Positions 35,901-44,124 are shown, counted from the first letter of the stretch. The stretch: 64,000 nt of DNA from Duganella sp. Root336D2 (GCF_001425005.1 NZ_LMDB01000039.1:306163-370162); one strand, 5' to 3'. The notes: a model not told the origin generated them from the letters alone. Made by a program: numbers and translations.

Positions 35901-36583
35901 TAGGCAGCATCAACTTCGGTCAGTGCTGCTTCGCCCAGCATGTCGTAGGAGTAGCGATAGCCGCGTGCTTCGTTGTCCTTGCCGTTCTTGATTGCTTCGT
36001 CGATGGTCTGGCCGGTGACGAACTGGTTGCCCAGCATACGCATTGCCAGGTCGACGCCTTTGCGAATCAGGGGCTCGCCACCTTTGGCAATTATGCTGGT
36101 AATGGCCGATCCGAGGCCTTCTTCGCTGGAAGAGCTGACCAGCTTGCCCGTAATCAGCAAGCCCCAGGTCGCTGCATTCACGAACAGGGAAGGCGATTCG
36201 CCCAAATGCTTGCGCCAGTCGCCTTTGGAAATCTTGTCGGCGATCAGGCGGTCAGCGGTTGCAGAGTCTGGAATACGCAGCAGTGCTTCGGCCAGGCACA
36301 TCAGGGCGATGCCTTCTTCGGACGACAGCGAGAATTGATGCATCAGGGCATCCACACCGGAAGAACGCGTGCGTTTTTCACGAACGGAGGTCACCAGCCG
36401 CTTAGCCAAGGATTGTGCATCTTGCGTAGTTTCCGGCGAACCGACGTTAATCTGCGACAGGAGCCATTGCACCGCAGTTTGTTCGTCACGGCGGTACGCA
36501 GCAGTGATGGCGCTGCGCAACGGGCTCGGATCTCGCAGGATTTCCGCTTGAAGTGCTGCGAACGGTGTGGTGTTCAGGTGCAT
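32954..36583 (-). CDS. putA: Bifunctional proline dehydrogenase / L-glutamate gamma-semialdehyde dehydrogenase PutA
   Basis: 1209-residue enzyme oxidising proline to glutamate in two steps. The N-terminus is the PutA arm-alpha region, without the ribbon-helix-helix domain seen in trifunctional PutA, so this is a bifunctional form and cannot repress its own gene. PRODH signatures (GPGISVKLSALHPRYSRAQ, RLVKGAYWDAEIKRAQ, QFATHNAQT) are at about 260-470. The aldehyde dehydrogenase part has the Glu motif IAETGGQNAM and Cys motif SAFDSAGQRCSALRVL at about 780-830, and a C-terminal ALDH-fold domain ends the protein (PFGGEGKSGTGPKAGGPLYL, NAA GGNASLMTLDA-like end). I start at MHLNTTPFAAL (36583). The divergent Lrp regulator is the expected activator. 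Confidence 0.95.
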   Translation of the reverse strand: MHLNTTPFAALQAEILRDPSPLRSAITAAYRRDEQTAVQWLLSQINVGSPETTQDAQSLAKRLVTSVREKRTRSSGVDALMHQFSLSSEEGIALMCLAEALLRIPDSATADRLIADKISKGDWRKHLGESPSLFVNAATWGLLITGKLVSSSSEEGLGSAITSIIAKGGEPLIRKGVDLAMRMLGNQFVTGQTIDEAIKNGKDNEARGYRYSYDMLGEAALTEVDAAYYYAAYEKAIHAIGKASNGRGIRNGPGISVKLSALHPRYSRAQRDRVMSELLPRLTALVKLAKRYDIGLNIDAEEADRLELSLDLMEAMAFNPELEGFDGIGFVVQAYQKRCPFVIDYLVDLAKRSGRKFMVRLVKGAYWDAEIKRAQVDGMPGYPVYTRKVYTDVSYLACAQRLLAATDVIYAQFATHNAQTLSTIYTWAKRDGISGYEFQCLHGMGETLYDQVVGAENLDKACRIYAPVGSHETLLAYLVRRLLENGANSSFVNQIVDESIPVGSLITNPIEAAHNLNGVPHSSIALPLDMFGTERKNSAGIDLSNEDVLREVSLALAQPRSWTAGPLLAVKASAGQASQPVINPARKDDIVGSVTESTADDVNNALNAASQFAMDWQTTEPSQRAACLDRAADLFEVHKLELMALAVREAGKSLPNAIAEVREAVDFLRYYAVQVRGSTNTLALGPVTCISPWNFPLAIFTGQAAAALAAGNVVLAKPAEQTPLIAQRAVELLHEAGVPRAALQFLPGRGEVVGAGLCNDSRVKGVIFTGSTEVAQLINRTLAKRAAAENVDIPLIAETGGQNAMIVDSSSLPEQVVGDAISSAFDSAGQRCSALRVLFLQEDIADKTIKMLKGAMKELRIGSPDRLVTDIGPVIDKEAQQNLLSHIDKVRAHAKDSFSLEVPDADAGTFVPPTVLEIRSLSELTKEVFGPVMHVIRYKRPELPKVIQQINASGFGLTLGVHSRIDETIDYIASSAHVGNIYVNRNIVGAVVGVQPFGGEGKSGTGPKAGGPLYLKRLQRGAVALDRHERKGVPAIDSLAAWAKAQGKARLVAHIESYARTTPVGCLTALPGPTGERNTLAYVPRGHIACFATHPEVLLNQVAAALSTGNRALVVDGSLPAELPAEVKAAIQTIAAADLAKSDFQIALVESSLSAKLRPELAARDGAIVSVIDTTEEGDIPLWRLVAERALCVNTTAAGGNASLMTLDA

Positions 36584-36625
36584 GGATGTCTCTATTGGCT
36601 GGTATGTAAAAAATCTGGACGCTGA

Positions 36626-36667
36626 CAAGAAAACACGCCCGGCAAACCCTGTTTGCCCGGGCGTGTT
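36626..36667 (-). terminator. Terminator-like hairpin in the putA leader (candidate attenuator)
   Basis: On the minus strand a 16-bp GC-rich stem with one bulge, based on AACACGCCCGGG and CCGGGCGTGTT with a 3-nt loop, is followed directly by TTTTCTT, as in an intrinsic terminator. The only minus-strand gene downstream is putA (start 36583), 43 nt away, and no minus-strand gene lies just upstream. It must therefore act in the putA leader if it acts at all. Premature termination control is inference. Confidence 0.5.
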
Positions 36668-36729
36668 GTGCAGTGCAACTAATGATTCGATTGTACGGCG
36701 GAATCGCTCGGATTAATTCTGGTAATACT

Positions 36730-36743
36730 TATTGCTAGCAATA
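36730..36743. promoter_or_regulatory. Palindrome in the putA-lrp divergent promoter
   Basis: TATTGCTAGCAATA is a perfect 14-bp palindrome 53 bp upstream of the regulator start and about 150 bp upstream of putA. Lrp-family regulators bind AT-rich palindromes of this kind, so it is a candidate operator. Confidence 0.5.
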
Positions 36744-36795
36744 GATAGTTTTTGGTGAGAGAATTTGACCGAATAAAATTAATAGTGGGGATGTA

Positions 36796-37251
36796 ATGCT
36801 GGACAAGATCAGTAAGAAGATTCTGGCCGAGTTGCAGAATGATGGCCGGATCAGCAACGTTGAACTGGCTGCGCGAGTGAACCTTTCGCCTGCCGCCTGC
36901 CTGGAACGAGTGCGAAAGTTGCACGAAGCGGGCTACATCATGGGTTATACGGCCCAGCTGAATCCGCAGCTACTGGATGTTTCGCTGCTGGTGTTCATCG
37001 AAGTGGTGCTGGATCGCACGACACCGGAGGTGTTTGATGCTTTCAAGCACAGCGTGCAGCTGATTCCCGAAGTGCTGGAATGCCATATGGTTGCCGGCGG
37101 TTTTGACTACCTGGTCAAGGCTCGCGTAAAAGACATGGCGGCTTACCGTGAGTTCCTTGGCAAAACGTTGCTGCAGAAGGGTGTGCGTGAGACGCACACC
37201 TATGCGGTGATGGAAGAAGTTAAAAACACTACCAAACTGCCCATCAAGTAA
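36796..37251 (+). CDS. Lrp-family regulator, probable activator of putA
   Basis: 151-residue Lrp/AsnC regulator: HTH KISKKILAELQNDGRISNVELAARVNLSPAACLERVRKLHEAGYI at residues 4-48 and RAM domain with VLECHMVAGGFDYLVKARVKDMAAYREFL. Divergent from putA, the arrangement of PutR/BkdR-type proline-responsive activators in proteobacteria, so proline is the likely ligand (inference from context). The 3' end overlaps the convergent mtnN by 8 bp. Confidence 0.88.
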   Translation: MLDKISKKILAELQNDGRISNVELAARVNLSPAACLERVRKLHEAGYIMGYTAQLNPQLLDVSLLVFIEVVLDRTTPEVFDAFKHSVQLIPEVLECHMVAGGFDYLVKARVKDMAAYREFLGKTLLQKGVRETHTYAVMEEVKNTTKLPIK

Positions 37252-37948
37252 GCGATTTGCAGAAATTCTGGATCACGCCAAAGGCGTAGCGAGCGGCGAC
37301 GGTTTGCACGAAGTGCATGAAATCCGTCGCCGCTTCTTCGTTTGCGTTGTCGGAAATCGTCCTCATGATGGCAAACGGTACTCCCAGTTCGTGACATACC
37401 TGGGCGACTGCTGCACCTTCCATTTCCACTGCCAATAAATCAGGCAGTGCGTCTTTCAGGGCTTCCAGGTGGAGCCTGTCCTTGATGAATTGATCTCCGC
37501 TGCCGATCAGGCCGCGATGCACTTGTGCGTCGTTTTGCAGGAATTGGCGCGTAGCCAGGCTCAGCTTCAGGCTCAATTCACGGTCTGTCGGCATGCGCGA
37601 GAGCCCGGTTAGCGGGATTTCAAAGCGGGGGAACAAGGGGCTGGCATCAAAATCGTGTTGAGCCAGGGAATCGGCGACTACGACGTCTCCAATTCGAACC
37701 CCCAGGTCTGCAGAACCGGCAACGCCGGTAAAAATAATGTGGGTAACGTTGAACTTCTCCACAAGTGTTGCAGCTGTCACTGCTGCAGCAACCTTCCCAA
37801 TTCGCGATAAAACAGCTACAGAATCGATTTTCCAGAGTTTTCCGGCTGTGTACTCACGCTTGCCGTGGATGAGCTTGTAGGGGCTCTCCATGGCTTCCAG
37901 TAGACCTTGCTGTTCTTCTGCCAAGGCTGAGATGATCCCGAGACGCAT
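37244..37948 (-). CDS. mtnN: 5'-methylthioadenosine/S-adenosylhomocysteine nucleosidase
   Basis: 234-residue nucleosidase cleaving the glycosidic bond of MTA and SAH. Signatures: MRLGIISALAEEQQGL at the start, IIFTGVAGSADLGVRIGDVVVAD in the middle, VEMEGAAVAQVC (catalytic Glu region) and RTISDNANEEAATDF (catalytic Asp) at the end. It seems monocistronic on the minus strand. Region A with DnaA-box-like motifs starts about 55 bp upstream of its start. Confidence 0.94.
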   Translation of the reverse strand: MRLGIISALAEEQQGLLEAMESPYKLIHGKREYTAGKLWKIDSVAVLSRIGKVAAAVTAATLVEKFNVTHIIFTGVAGSADLGVRIGDVVVADSLAQHDFDASPLFPRFEIPLTGLSRMPTDRELSLKLSLATRQFLQNDAQVHRGLIGSGDQFIKDRLHLEALKDALPDLLAVEMEGAAVAQVCHELGVPFAIMRTISDNANEEAATDFMHFVQTVAARYAFGVIQNFCKSLT

Positions 37949-38003
37949 GCGCGAGTTGTCCTCTATTTATTTAAAGTTGTATACGAAAGGATAGTAGTAG
38001 ATA

Positions 38004-38188
38004 GTAAACGCGAGCCTGTCTGTGGATAAAGCTGTTAACATCCACAGAATCAGAAGTTTACGAATTGTAGAACTGGCTGGACAAGAACTGTGTGTAAACC
38101 GGATGAGTTCTGAACAATTTTTGTGCGTGAACTCGAAAATGGTGTTTACGCACATTCGATCCTGTGGATATTCATCAACTTATCAACA
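38004..38188. repeat. Repeat A: DnaA-box and GTTTAC-rich intergenic element (diverged copy of repeat B)
   Basis: Elements in order: GTAAAC 38004, TGTGGATAA 38021, TGTTAACA 38033, GTTTAC 38056, GTAAAC 38094, GTTTAC 38144, CCTGTGGATATTCAT 38161 and TTATCAACA 38180. The last part overlaps the 3' end of the GGDEF-EAL gene (stop at 38175-38177). The same elements, in nearly the same order and same orientation, occur at 41207-41433. No coding potential is convincing here. Confidence 0.7.
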
Positions 38189-41147
38189 GGCGATGCAGTT
38201 TTTCAGCTGAAATTGGCTCTCCAAACAGGTATCCCTGGCCAAAATCACAACCTGCAGCCATCAATATTTCCATTTGGGCGTTGTTTTCGATCTTTTCTGC
38301 GATCACTTTGATGTCGAGCTTGTGCGCCATGGTGACAATTGCTTCGCAAAGGAGCTGGTTGTCGCTGAAACTGGTGTCCAGTTTGAGGAAATCGATCTTG
38401 AATCGCTTCAGGAAGTTCAGGGACGAGTAGCCATAGCCAAAGTCGTCCAGGGAAATCTGGAGCTTGGCGTCCCTGAGTGACTGCATCCGGTGCACCACTT
38501 CCCTGTTTGCTTCGAGCAGTAAGCCTTCGGTGACTTCGATCACCATCGAGCAAGGGGACAGGGCCTGCTCGCGCAGCAATTCCAGCCAATGCTCAACGCC
38601 GACCGCTTCATGGCGGAACTGCCAAGCCGATTTGTTCACGCATACCTTGAACTCGTTGCCAAATCTGGCTGCCATCGCTGCTGCTTCCTGGAAGACCCAT
38701 TCGCCGATCGCTGCAATGACCCCGGTATTTTCAGCGACGCCGATGAATTCGGCTGGCTTGAGCAATCCTCGTTGAGGGTGTTCCCAGCGAATCAAGGCCT
38801 CCGCCATTTCGACTTTGCCTGTGGCCAAGTTGCTGATTGGCTGGAACAGCAGGCGTAACTCATTGTTTTTCAAGGCACTGCGCAGCTCATTCGCCAGTTC
38901 GATGCGCATCTGGCTGGCTTCCTGCATGAAGGGCGCGAAGTAATTGAAGCGGTTACGGCCCTGCTGCTTGGCGAGGTACATGGCCTGGTCTGCATTTTTA
39001 ATAAGCACTTCAGCATCGTCACCATCGTCGGGGAATAGCGATATGCCGACGCTGCCCGAGATATCGGCTATTTCATGTTTGAGCTGGAATGGCCTGGCCA
39101 GGCTGTGCAGGATTTCTTGGACGATCCTGACCACGTCACCGGGTTCTTTGAGCTCGCTGAGGATGACGGTAAATTCATCGCCTCCCAGGCGGGCCACGGT
39201 ATCGGTATTGCGCACGCATTGCATGAGGCGTTCCGCCACTTGTTTGAGCAAGACGTCGCCAAAGTCGTGGCCAAGCGTATCGTTGACAGTCTTGAAGCCA
39301 TCCAGGTCGATGAAGATCAGCGCCATTGGCAAATGGTCGCGTGCTGCTTTCTTGATGTCCTGCCGCAGCCGGTCATTGAACATGCGCCGGTTGGGCAAGC
39401 TGGTGAGGGTGTCGAAGTTGGCCTGCTTCCAGATTGCCTCCTCGCTCGCCTTCTTCTTCGTGATATCGGTGAACAGGGCTACGTGGCGCAGCGGGTTGCC
39501 CTTGTTATCGAAGACGGTGTTGAAGCGCAGCGAGACCAGGTAGTGGTCGCCGTTCTTGTGCTGGTGCCAGATTTCTCCTTCCCAGTGGCCGGTGTCGGTG
39601 ATGGTCTGGCGCATGCGGCTGTAAAACTTGATGTCCTGGTGGCTCGAGGTCAGCTCGTAAGCAAGGTGGCCGATGACTTCTTCTGGGGCATAACCGCTGA
39701 TCTGGGAGAAAGCTGGATTCACGGACAAGATGCGGCCTTCCGCGTCGGTCACCATCATGCCTTCGCTGGCATTCTCGTACATGAGGGTGGCCAGTTTGCT
39801 GGTCTCTTCGTGGCGCTTTCGCTCGCTGATGTCTTCCGCCATGACGAACAGGCCAAGGACTTTTCCTTGTTCGTCGCGATCGGGCACGTAGGTGATGGCG
39901 TCGCAGCATTCCTGGTCTTTGCGTTTCATGCCCCGCTCAAAATGTACCGTTTCGCCGGCAAAGGCACGTTCCAGGTGAGGCATGGTTTCGGCGTAAAGGT
40001 CAGGTGGCAGGGCTTGCTGCAGGCTTTCGCCACTGCCGTAAGTTTCAGCAAAGCGGCGATTTTTGAAGGAGTAATGCTCGTCCCGGTCCATGTAGGCGAT
40101 CACGATTGGCAGGTTGTCCGCTATCAGGCGCAAGCGTTGTTCGCTGCTGGCCAGTTTCTTTTCTGTTTCCATCGAGGTCGCGTAGAGGGCGCGATAGCGG
40201 ATTTCCCGGTCTTCTGCCGCGGCAAAGGAACGCAGGGCGTAGATGATCGCAGCAACGATCAGCGTAAAGATCAGGAACAGCGCGATGCCGGCGATGAGTA
40301 ATTGGCGCTGCGAAATCAGGGCTAAGCCGACATTTGAGCTACCGACGGTAACTACCAGGGGCAGGTTTGGTAGTTTGCGGTAGCTGGCGATGCGGGATTT
40401 TTTGTCTATGGGGCTGACCGTCTCGATTGTGCCGATCGGGTTGCTGCCGAAGGCCTTGTAGACGTTTGAATCGTGAATATCGCGGTTGAAGGTTTCGCTG
40501 AACAGGGGAGCGCGAGCAACGATATGTCCGTTGGTGTGGAACAGGGTGACCGTGACGTCGTCGCTGAGGCGTGAGTTCTCAAAGGTTTCTGCAAGGCGAC
40601 TGGCGTCAACCGGAGCCACGATCACCCCGAGGAATTTGCCCTCAGCGTCTTCAACCCGGCGACTCAGGAAAAGAAGCCGCGATTTTGAAATTCGTCCATA
40701 GGTCGGTTCACCGACAAACAGTTCGGTTCCGGGTTTGAGTTGGGCCCGGAAGTAGTCGCGGTCAGCATAGTTGATGCCCTTGACAGCGATATCGCGCGAG
40801 CTGGCAGTGGCAAAGCCTTTTGGATCAAGGAAGGTTATCCAGAAACTGTTGCCGAAAGAGGCTCCGCGAGAAGAAAGCAGGCCGTCAATGGTCTGTGGCG
40901 TGTAGGGAGCGACCTTGATCGCGTTGGCAAAGCCGAGCAATGCGATGTCGGATAGTTGGATCGAGCTAAGGACTTGGGCTTCGATTGCTCGTGCGTAGTG
41001 TTGGGTTTGCTGACGGATGGCCTGTTCGCGATCGCGTGCGGAAGAGGCGAGCTGCCAGGCCACGACTGCCGTGGCGAGCAGGGCGAGCATGGTCATGGTG
41101 ACGAGCAAACGCCTGCGAAAGCGTCGATAGGCGTCGGTGGTCGACAA
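38175..41147 (-). CDS. dCache-PAS-PAS-GGDEF-EAL membrane protein
   Basis: 990-residue membrane-bound c-di-GMP enzyme. Order: TM1 at about 13-33, periplasmic double-Cache domain about 40-280 (NSFWITFLDPKG, YADRDYFRAQ), TM2 about 283-308, PAS at about 335-450 and about 460-575, diguanylate cyclase with intact RLGGDEFTVIL near 655, and phosphodiesterase with EALIRW near 783. The EAL domain keeps the metal and general-base residues (NKS, DDFGYGYSS, FLKLD) but has AEKIEN where AEGVET is usual. Both activities look possible. TTG start at 41147 is preceded by GGAGGG at close spacing. It is flanked by the diverged repeats A and B. Confidence 0.9.
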   Translation of the reverse strand: MSTTDAYRRFRRRLLVTMTMLALLATAVVAWQLASSARDREQAIRQQTQHYARAIEAQVLSSIQLSDIALLGFANAIKVAPYTPQTIDGLLSSRGASFGNSFWITFLDPKGFATASSRDIAVKGINYADRDYFRAQLKPGTELFVGEPTYGRISKSRLLFLSRRVEDAEGKFLGVIVAPVDASRLAETFENSRLSDDVTVTLFHTNGHIVARAPLFSETFNRDIHDSNVYKAFGSNPIGTIETVSPIDKKSRIASYRKLPNLPLVVTVGSSNVGLALISQRQLLIAGIALFLIFTLIVAAIIYALRSFAAAEDREIRYRALYATSMETEKKLASSEQRLRLIADNLPIVIAYMDRDEHYSFKNRRFAETYGSGESLQQALPPDLYAETMPHLERAFAGETVHFERGMKRKDQECCDAITYVPDRDEQGKVLGLFVMAEDISERKRHEETSKLATLMYENASEGMMVTDAEGRILSVNPAFSQISGYAPEEVIGHLAYELTSSHQDIKFYSRMRQTITDTGHWEGEIWHQHKNGDHYLVSLRFNTVFDNKGNPLRHVALFTDITKKKASEEAIWKQANFDTLTSLPNRRMFNDRLRQDIKKAARDHLPMALIFIDLDGFKTVNDTLGHDFGDVLLKQVAERLMQCVRNTDTVARLGGDEFTVILSELKEPGDVVRIVQEILHSLARPFQLKHEIADISGSVGISLFPDDGDDAEVLIKNADQAMYLAKQQGRNRFNYFAPFMQEASQMRIELANELRSALKNNELRLLFQPISNLATGKVEMAEALIRWEHPQRGLLKPAEFIGVAENTGVIAAIGEWVFQEAAAMAARFGNEFKVCVNKSAWQFRHEAVGVEHWLELLREQALSPCSMVIEVTEGLLLEANREVVHRMQSLRDAKLQISLDDFGYGYSSLNFLKRFKIDFLKLDTSFSDNQLLCEAIVTMAHKLDIKVIAEKIENNAQMEILMAAGCDFGQGYLFGEPISAEKLHRLLIS

Positions 41148-41206
41148 GAGCCCTCCAGGCGAATTGCATGGAACAACTTGCTTGTTCAGTATAGGTGGAG
41201 AGTTGT

Positions 41207-41433
41207 GTTTACGTTAGATTAGTGTGTATACAAAGTAGTAATGGTTGTTAACAACCCCGACTTTCTGTGGATAAGTGCACCTTGCGAAGAAAAATCAGGG
41301 GTTTACGAGCTGTATAAGCAGGCGCGTAAACCTTGCGTGAACAGAGAACTGTTTTTGGACAATTTTCGGCGGTTTTCGGGAAGTCTTGTTTACTCACAAA
41401 TGATGCCTGTGGATATTCATAGCGTTATCCACA
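41207..41433. repeat. Repeat B: DnaA-box and GTTTAC-rich intergenic element (diverged copy of repeat A)
   Basis: Elements: GTTTAC 41207, perfect palindrome GGTTGTTAACAACC 41243-41256, TGTGGATAA 41266, GTTTAC 41301, GTAAAC 41326, GTTTAC 41388, CCTGTGGATATTCAT 41406 and TTATCCACA 41425-41433. The distance TGTGGATAA to the next GTTTAC (35 bp) and 15-mer to the final box (19 bp) are the same as in repeat A. It fills the 304-bp gap before the nitronate monooxygenase gene; an open frame starting at 41241 here is not a convincing gene. Confidence 0.7.
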
Positions 41434-41451
41434 GCTATAAAGGGGTGAAAA

Positions 41452-42489
41452 ATGAGCATGAAAGCGATTTTTCCCATTCCGATCATCCAGGGCCCGATGG
41501 CTGGTGGTGCCAATACGCCGGCGATGGTGGCGGCGGTGTCAAATGCCGGGGGGCTTGGATCGTTCGGTATTTCGATGATTTCGCAGGAGACAATCCGTGC
41601 TCAAGTTGCCGAAACCCGGCGCCTGACCGCCAAACCATTCATGCTGAATTGCTTCGTGCAGGGAATGCCATCGCCTTCGCAGCAGGAAGTGGAGCGCGGG
41701 GCTGGATTGTTGCGGCCAATTTGGAGCTCGCTGGGCTGGCCGGACCTGCCGAAGCCGGCTAAATGGTGTGAGGATTTCGCCGCGCAGTTTGAGCTTTTGC
41801 TGGAGCTGAAGCCTGCCGTCGCCAGCTTTACCTTCGATATCCTTAGCGCCGCGCAGGTAAAACGCCTTCATGATGCGGGCATGTTTGTTATCGGTACGGT
41901 TACCAATGTGGAAGAAGCGCTGGCCTGGCAGGCCGCCGGAGCTGATGCGGTTGTTGCTTCCGGCGTGGAGTCGGGCGGCCATCGCGGCACCTTCATTGGC
42001 GAGCAAACCGCTGCGACGCTGGCGGCAATTCCGCTGTTGTCTGCCGTGCTGCAGGCGGTGAAGATTCCCGTTATCTCCGCCGGAAATATCATGACGGGTG
42101 CAGAGATCCGTGAGCGCCTGGCGTTGGGTGCAGTTGCGGTGCAAATGGGGACTGCCTTCCTGGTCACGCAAGAGTCAGGCATCCCGGCGGCCTACAAAGA
42201 GCGCTTGCTGGCCGCGCAAGGCAACCCCACCCGGCTCACGCGCGCCATTTCGGGGCGCTATGCACGCGGAATCGAGAACCGCTTCATGCGCCAGATGGCC
42301 GAGGTCGAGGCCGAAGTGCCGGCCTATCCAATCCAGAACGCCCTGACCGGCAGCATTCGTGCTGAAGCGGCGAAGCGTGGCGATGCCGAATTGATGTCGT
42401 TGTGGGCGGGCACGGGCGTCGCTAAATGCCGCGCCATGCCGACTGCAAAATTGATGGAAACTCTTATTTCGGAAATCGATAATTCCTGA
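41452..42489 (+). CDS. Nitronate monooxygenase family flavoenzyme
   Basis: 345-residue FMN-dependent TIM-barrel enzyme of the NMO/2-nitropropane dioxygenase type. Motifs: PIIQGPMAGGANTPAMVAAVSNAGGLGSFG at the start, the GADAVVASGVESGGHRGTF phosphate-binding loop near 175 and SAGNIMTGAEIRERLALGAVAVQMGTAFL later. It oxidises alkyl nitronates or related compounds; substrates of such homologues vary. It opens a same-strand operon with GMC oxidoreductase (12-bp gap) and a liv-type importer. Start ATG 41452 has AGGGGTG upstream. Confidence 0.88.
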   Translation: MSMKAIFPIPIIQGPMAGGANTPAMVAAVSNAGGLGSFGISMISQETIRAQVAETRRLTAKPFMLNCFVQGMPSPSQQEVERGAGLLRPIWSSLGWPDLPKPAKWCEDFAAQFELLLELKPAVASFTFDILSAAQVKRLHDAGMFVIGTVTNVEEALAWQAAGADAVVASGVESGGHRGTFIGEQTAATLAAIPLLSAVLQAVKIPVISAGNIMTGAEIRERLALGAVAVQMGTAFLVTQESGIPAAYKERLLAAQGNPTRLTRAISGRYARGIENRFMRQMAEVEAEVPAYPIQNALTGSIRAEAAKRGDAELMSLWAGTGVAKCRAMPTAKLMETLISEIDNS

Positions 42490-42501
42490 CCCGGAGAACA
42501 C

Positions 42502-44106
42502 TTGGAATCTGTAGGCCAGTTTGACTTCATTATTGTGGGCGGTGGGACTGCGGGCTGTGTGCTCGCGAACCGCCTGACTGAAAACCGGAAGGTGGAAGTA
42601 CTGTTGATCGAGGCGGGAGGGAAGGACGATTACGTCTGGATTCACATCCCCGTCGGCTATCTGCACTGCATCAATAACCCGCGTACCGACTGGCTTTTCC
42701 GCACAGAGGAAGATGTGGGGTTGGGCGGCCGCAGCCTGATTTATCCGCGCGGTAAAGTCCTTGGCGGCAGTTCCTCCATCAATGGCATGATTTACATGCG
42801 CGGACAGGCCAGCGATTACGACAAATGGGCGGAGATGTGCGGTGATTCGAGCTGGCGCTGGTCGGAAGTCTTGCCGTTGTTTCGCAAGAGCGAAGACCAT
42901 CATGGCGGCGCTACTGATTTTCATGGCGCCGGTGGTGAATGGCGCGTTGAGAAGCAGCGCCTGCGCTGGGACATCCTTGACGCTTTCCGGGACGCGGCCG
43001 CCGAATCCGGGATCCCGAAAGTCGATGATTTCAACCGGGGTGACAATTTCGGTTGTTCGTATTTCGAGGTGAACCAGAAGCGCGGCATCCGCTGGAACAC
43101 GGCCAAGGCCTTTTTGCGCAGGGCGGCGCGGCGCCCTAACCTGACCTTGATGACAGGCTGCCACGTCGAGAAACTGGTGCTGGAGCAGGGTGTTTGCAAA
43201 GGTGTGATCTTCACCGGTGGCGGGACCCGCTGGAGCGCCGAGGCGCGGCGCGAGACAGTGCTGGCAGCTGGCGCTATCGGTACGCCGCAAATCCTTCAGC
43301 TGTCCGGTATTGGCCCGGCGGATGTGCTGGCGAAAGCAGGGGTGACGCCAGTGCTCGACTTACCGGGTGTCGGTGCGAACCTGCAAGACCATTTGCAGCT
43401 GCGTATGGTGTTCAAGGTGGAGGGAGCACGTACGCTGAATACTTTGGCGGCCAGTTGGCTGGGCAAAGCCCGCATCGGGCTTGAGTATGCGTTGTTCCAG
43501 AGCGGCCCTATGTCGATGGCGCCATCGCAAATGGGCGCCTTTGCGCGTTCGGGCCCGGAGCAGGCGACACCCAACCTGCAATACCATGTGCAGCCGCTGT
43601 CGCTGGAACGCTTTGGAGAACCTCTGCATGACTTCCCTGCTTTCACGGCCAGCGTTTGCAACTTGCGCCCGACTTCGCGCGGCCATGTGCGGATTGCTTC
43701 CGCCGACTCTTATGCGCCGCCGAAAATCACGCCGATGTATTTGAGCACCGATGAAGACCGGCGCGTCGCCGCGGCTGCATTGAACCTCACGCGCAAAATC
43801 GTTGCGGCGCCGGCGCTGGCAAAATACAGGCCGGAAGAATGCAGACCCGGTGTGCATTTTCGCACCGACGAGGAGTTGGCGGAGGCTGCGGGCTCCATCG
43901 GCACCACGATATTCCACCCGGTCGGCACCTGCAAAATGGGCCGCACGGACGACGTTTCGGCCGTGGTTGACAGCGAATTGCGGGTTCGCGGTGTGCGCGG
44001 TTTACGCATTGCCGACGCTTCGGTGATGCCGACCATCACTTCAGGTAACACGAATTCCCCGGTAATCATGATTGCGGAAAAGGCAGCGCTTTTGTGTATG
44101 ATCTAG
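42502..44106 (+). CDS. GMC-family FAD oxidoreductase (choline/alcohol dehydrogenase-like)
   Basis: 534-residue flavoprotein. The FAD Rossmann motif DFIIVGGGTAGCVLANRL is at about 8-25, the GMC signature 1 region at GRSLIYPRGKVLGGSSSINGMIYMRGQ at about 75-100 and signature 2 ETVLAAGAIGTPQILQLSGIG near 252. The C-terminus has the catalytic His region TIFHPVGTCKMGRTDDVSAVVDSELRVRGV and TSGNTNSPVIMIAEKA. The substrate is unknown; choline and long-chain alcohols are typical for this branch. TTG start at 42502 (CGGAGA upstream) gives a 12-bp gap to the nitronate monooxygenase gene. The next gene, livG, starts 18 bp after the stop. Confidence 0.92.
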   Translation: MESVGQFDFIIVGGGTAGCVLANRLTENRKVEVLLIEAGGKDDYVWIHIPVGYLHCINNPRTDWLFRTEEDVGLGGRSLIYPRGKVLGGSSSINGMIYMRGQASDYDKWAEMCGDSSWRWSEVLPLFRKSEDHHGGATDFHGAGGEWRVEKQRLRWDILDAFRDAAAESGIPKVDDFNRGDNFGCSYFEVNQKRGIRWNTAKAFLRRAARRPNLTLMTGCHVEKLVLEQGVCKGVIFTGGGTRWSAEARRETVLAAGAIGTPQILQLSGIGPADVLAKAGVTPVLDLPGVGANLQDHLQLRMVFKVEGARTLNTLAASWLGKARIGLEYALFQSGPMSMAPSQMGAFARSGPEQATPNLQYHVQPLSLERFGEPLHDFPAFTASVCNLRPTSRGHVRIASADSYAPPKITPMYLSTDEDRRVAAAALNLTRKIVAAPALAKYRPEECRPGVHFRTDEELAEAAGSIGTTIFHPVGTCKMGRTDDVSAVVDSELRVRGVRGLRIADASVMPTITSGNTNSPVIMIAEKAALLCMI

Positions 44107-44124
44107 CAAAACCGGGGAGACGCA

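Noticed and set aside
38022..38210. 62-residue frame inside repeat A
   Set aside because: It starts at a DnaA box GTG and shows no codon bias or similarity to any protein I recognise.
41241..41762. 173-residue frame across repeat B into the nitronate monooxygenase gene
   Set aside because: It starts inside the DnaA-box region and runs out of frame through a real gene; no RBS and no family likeness.
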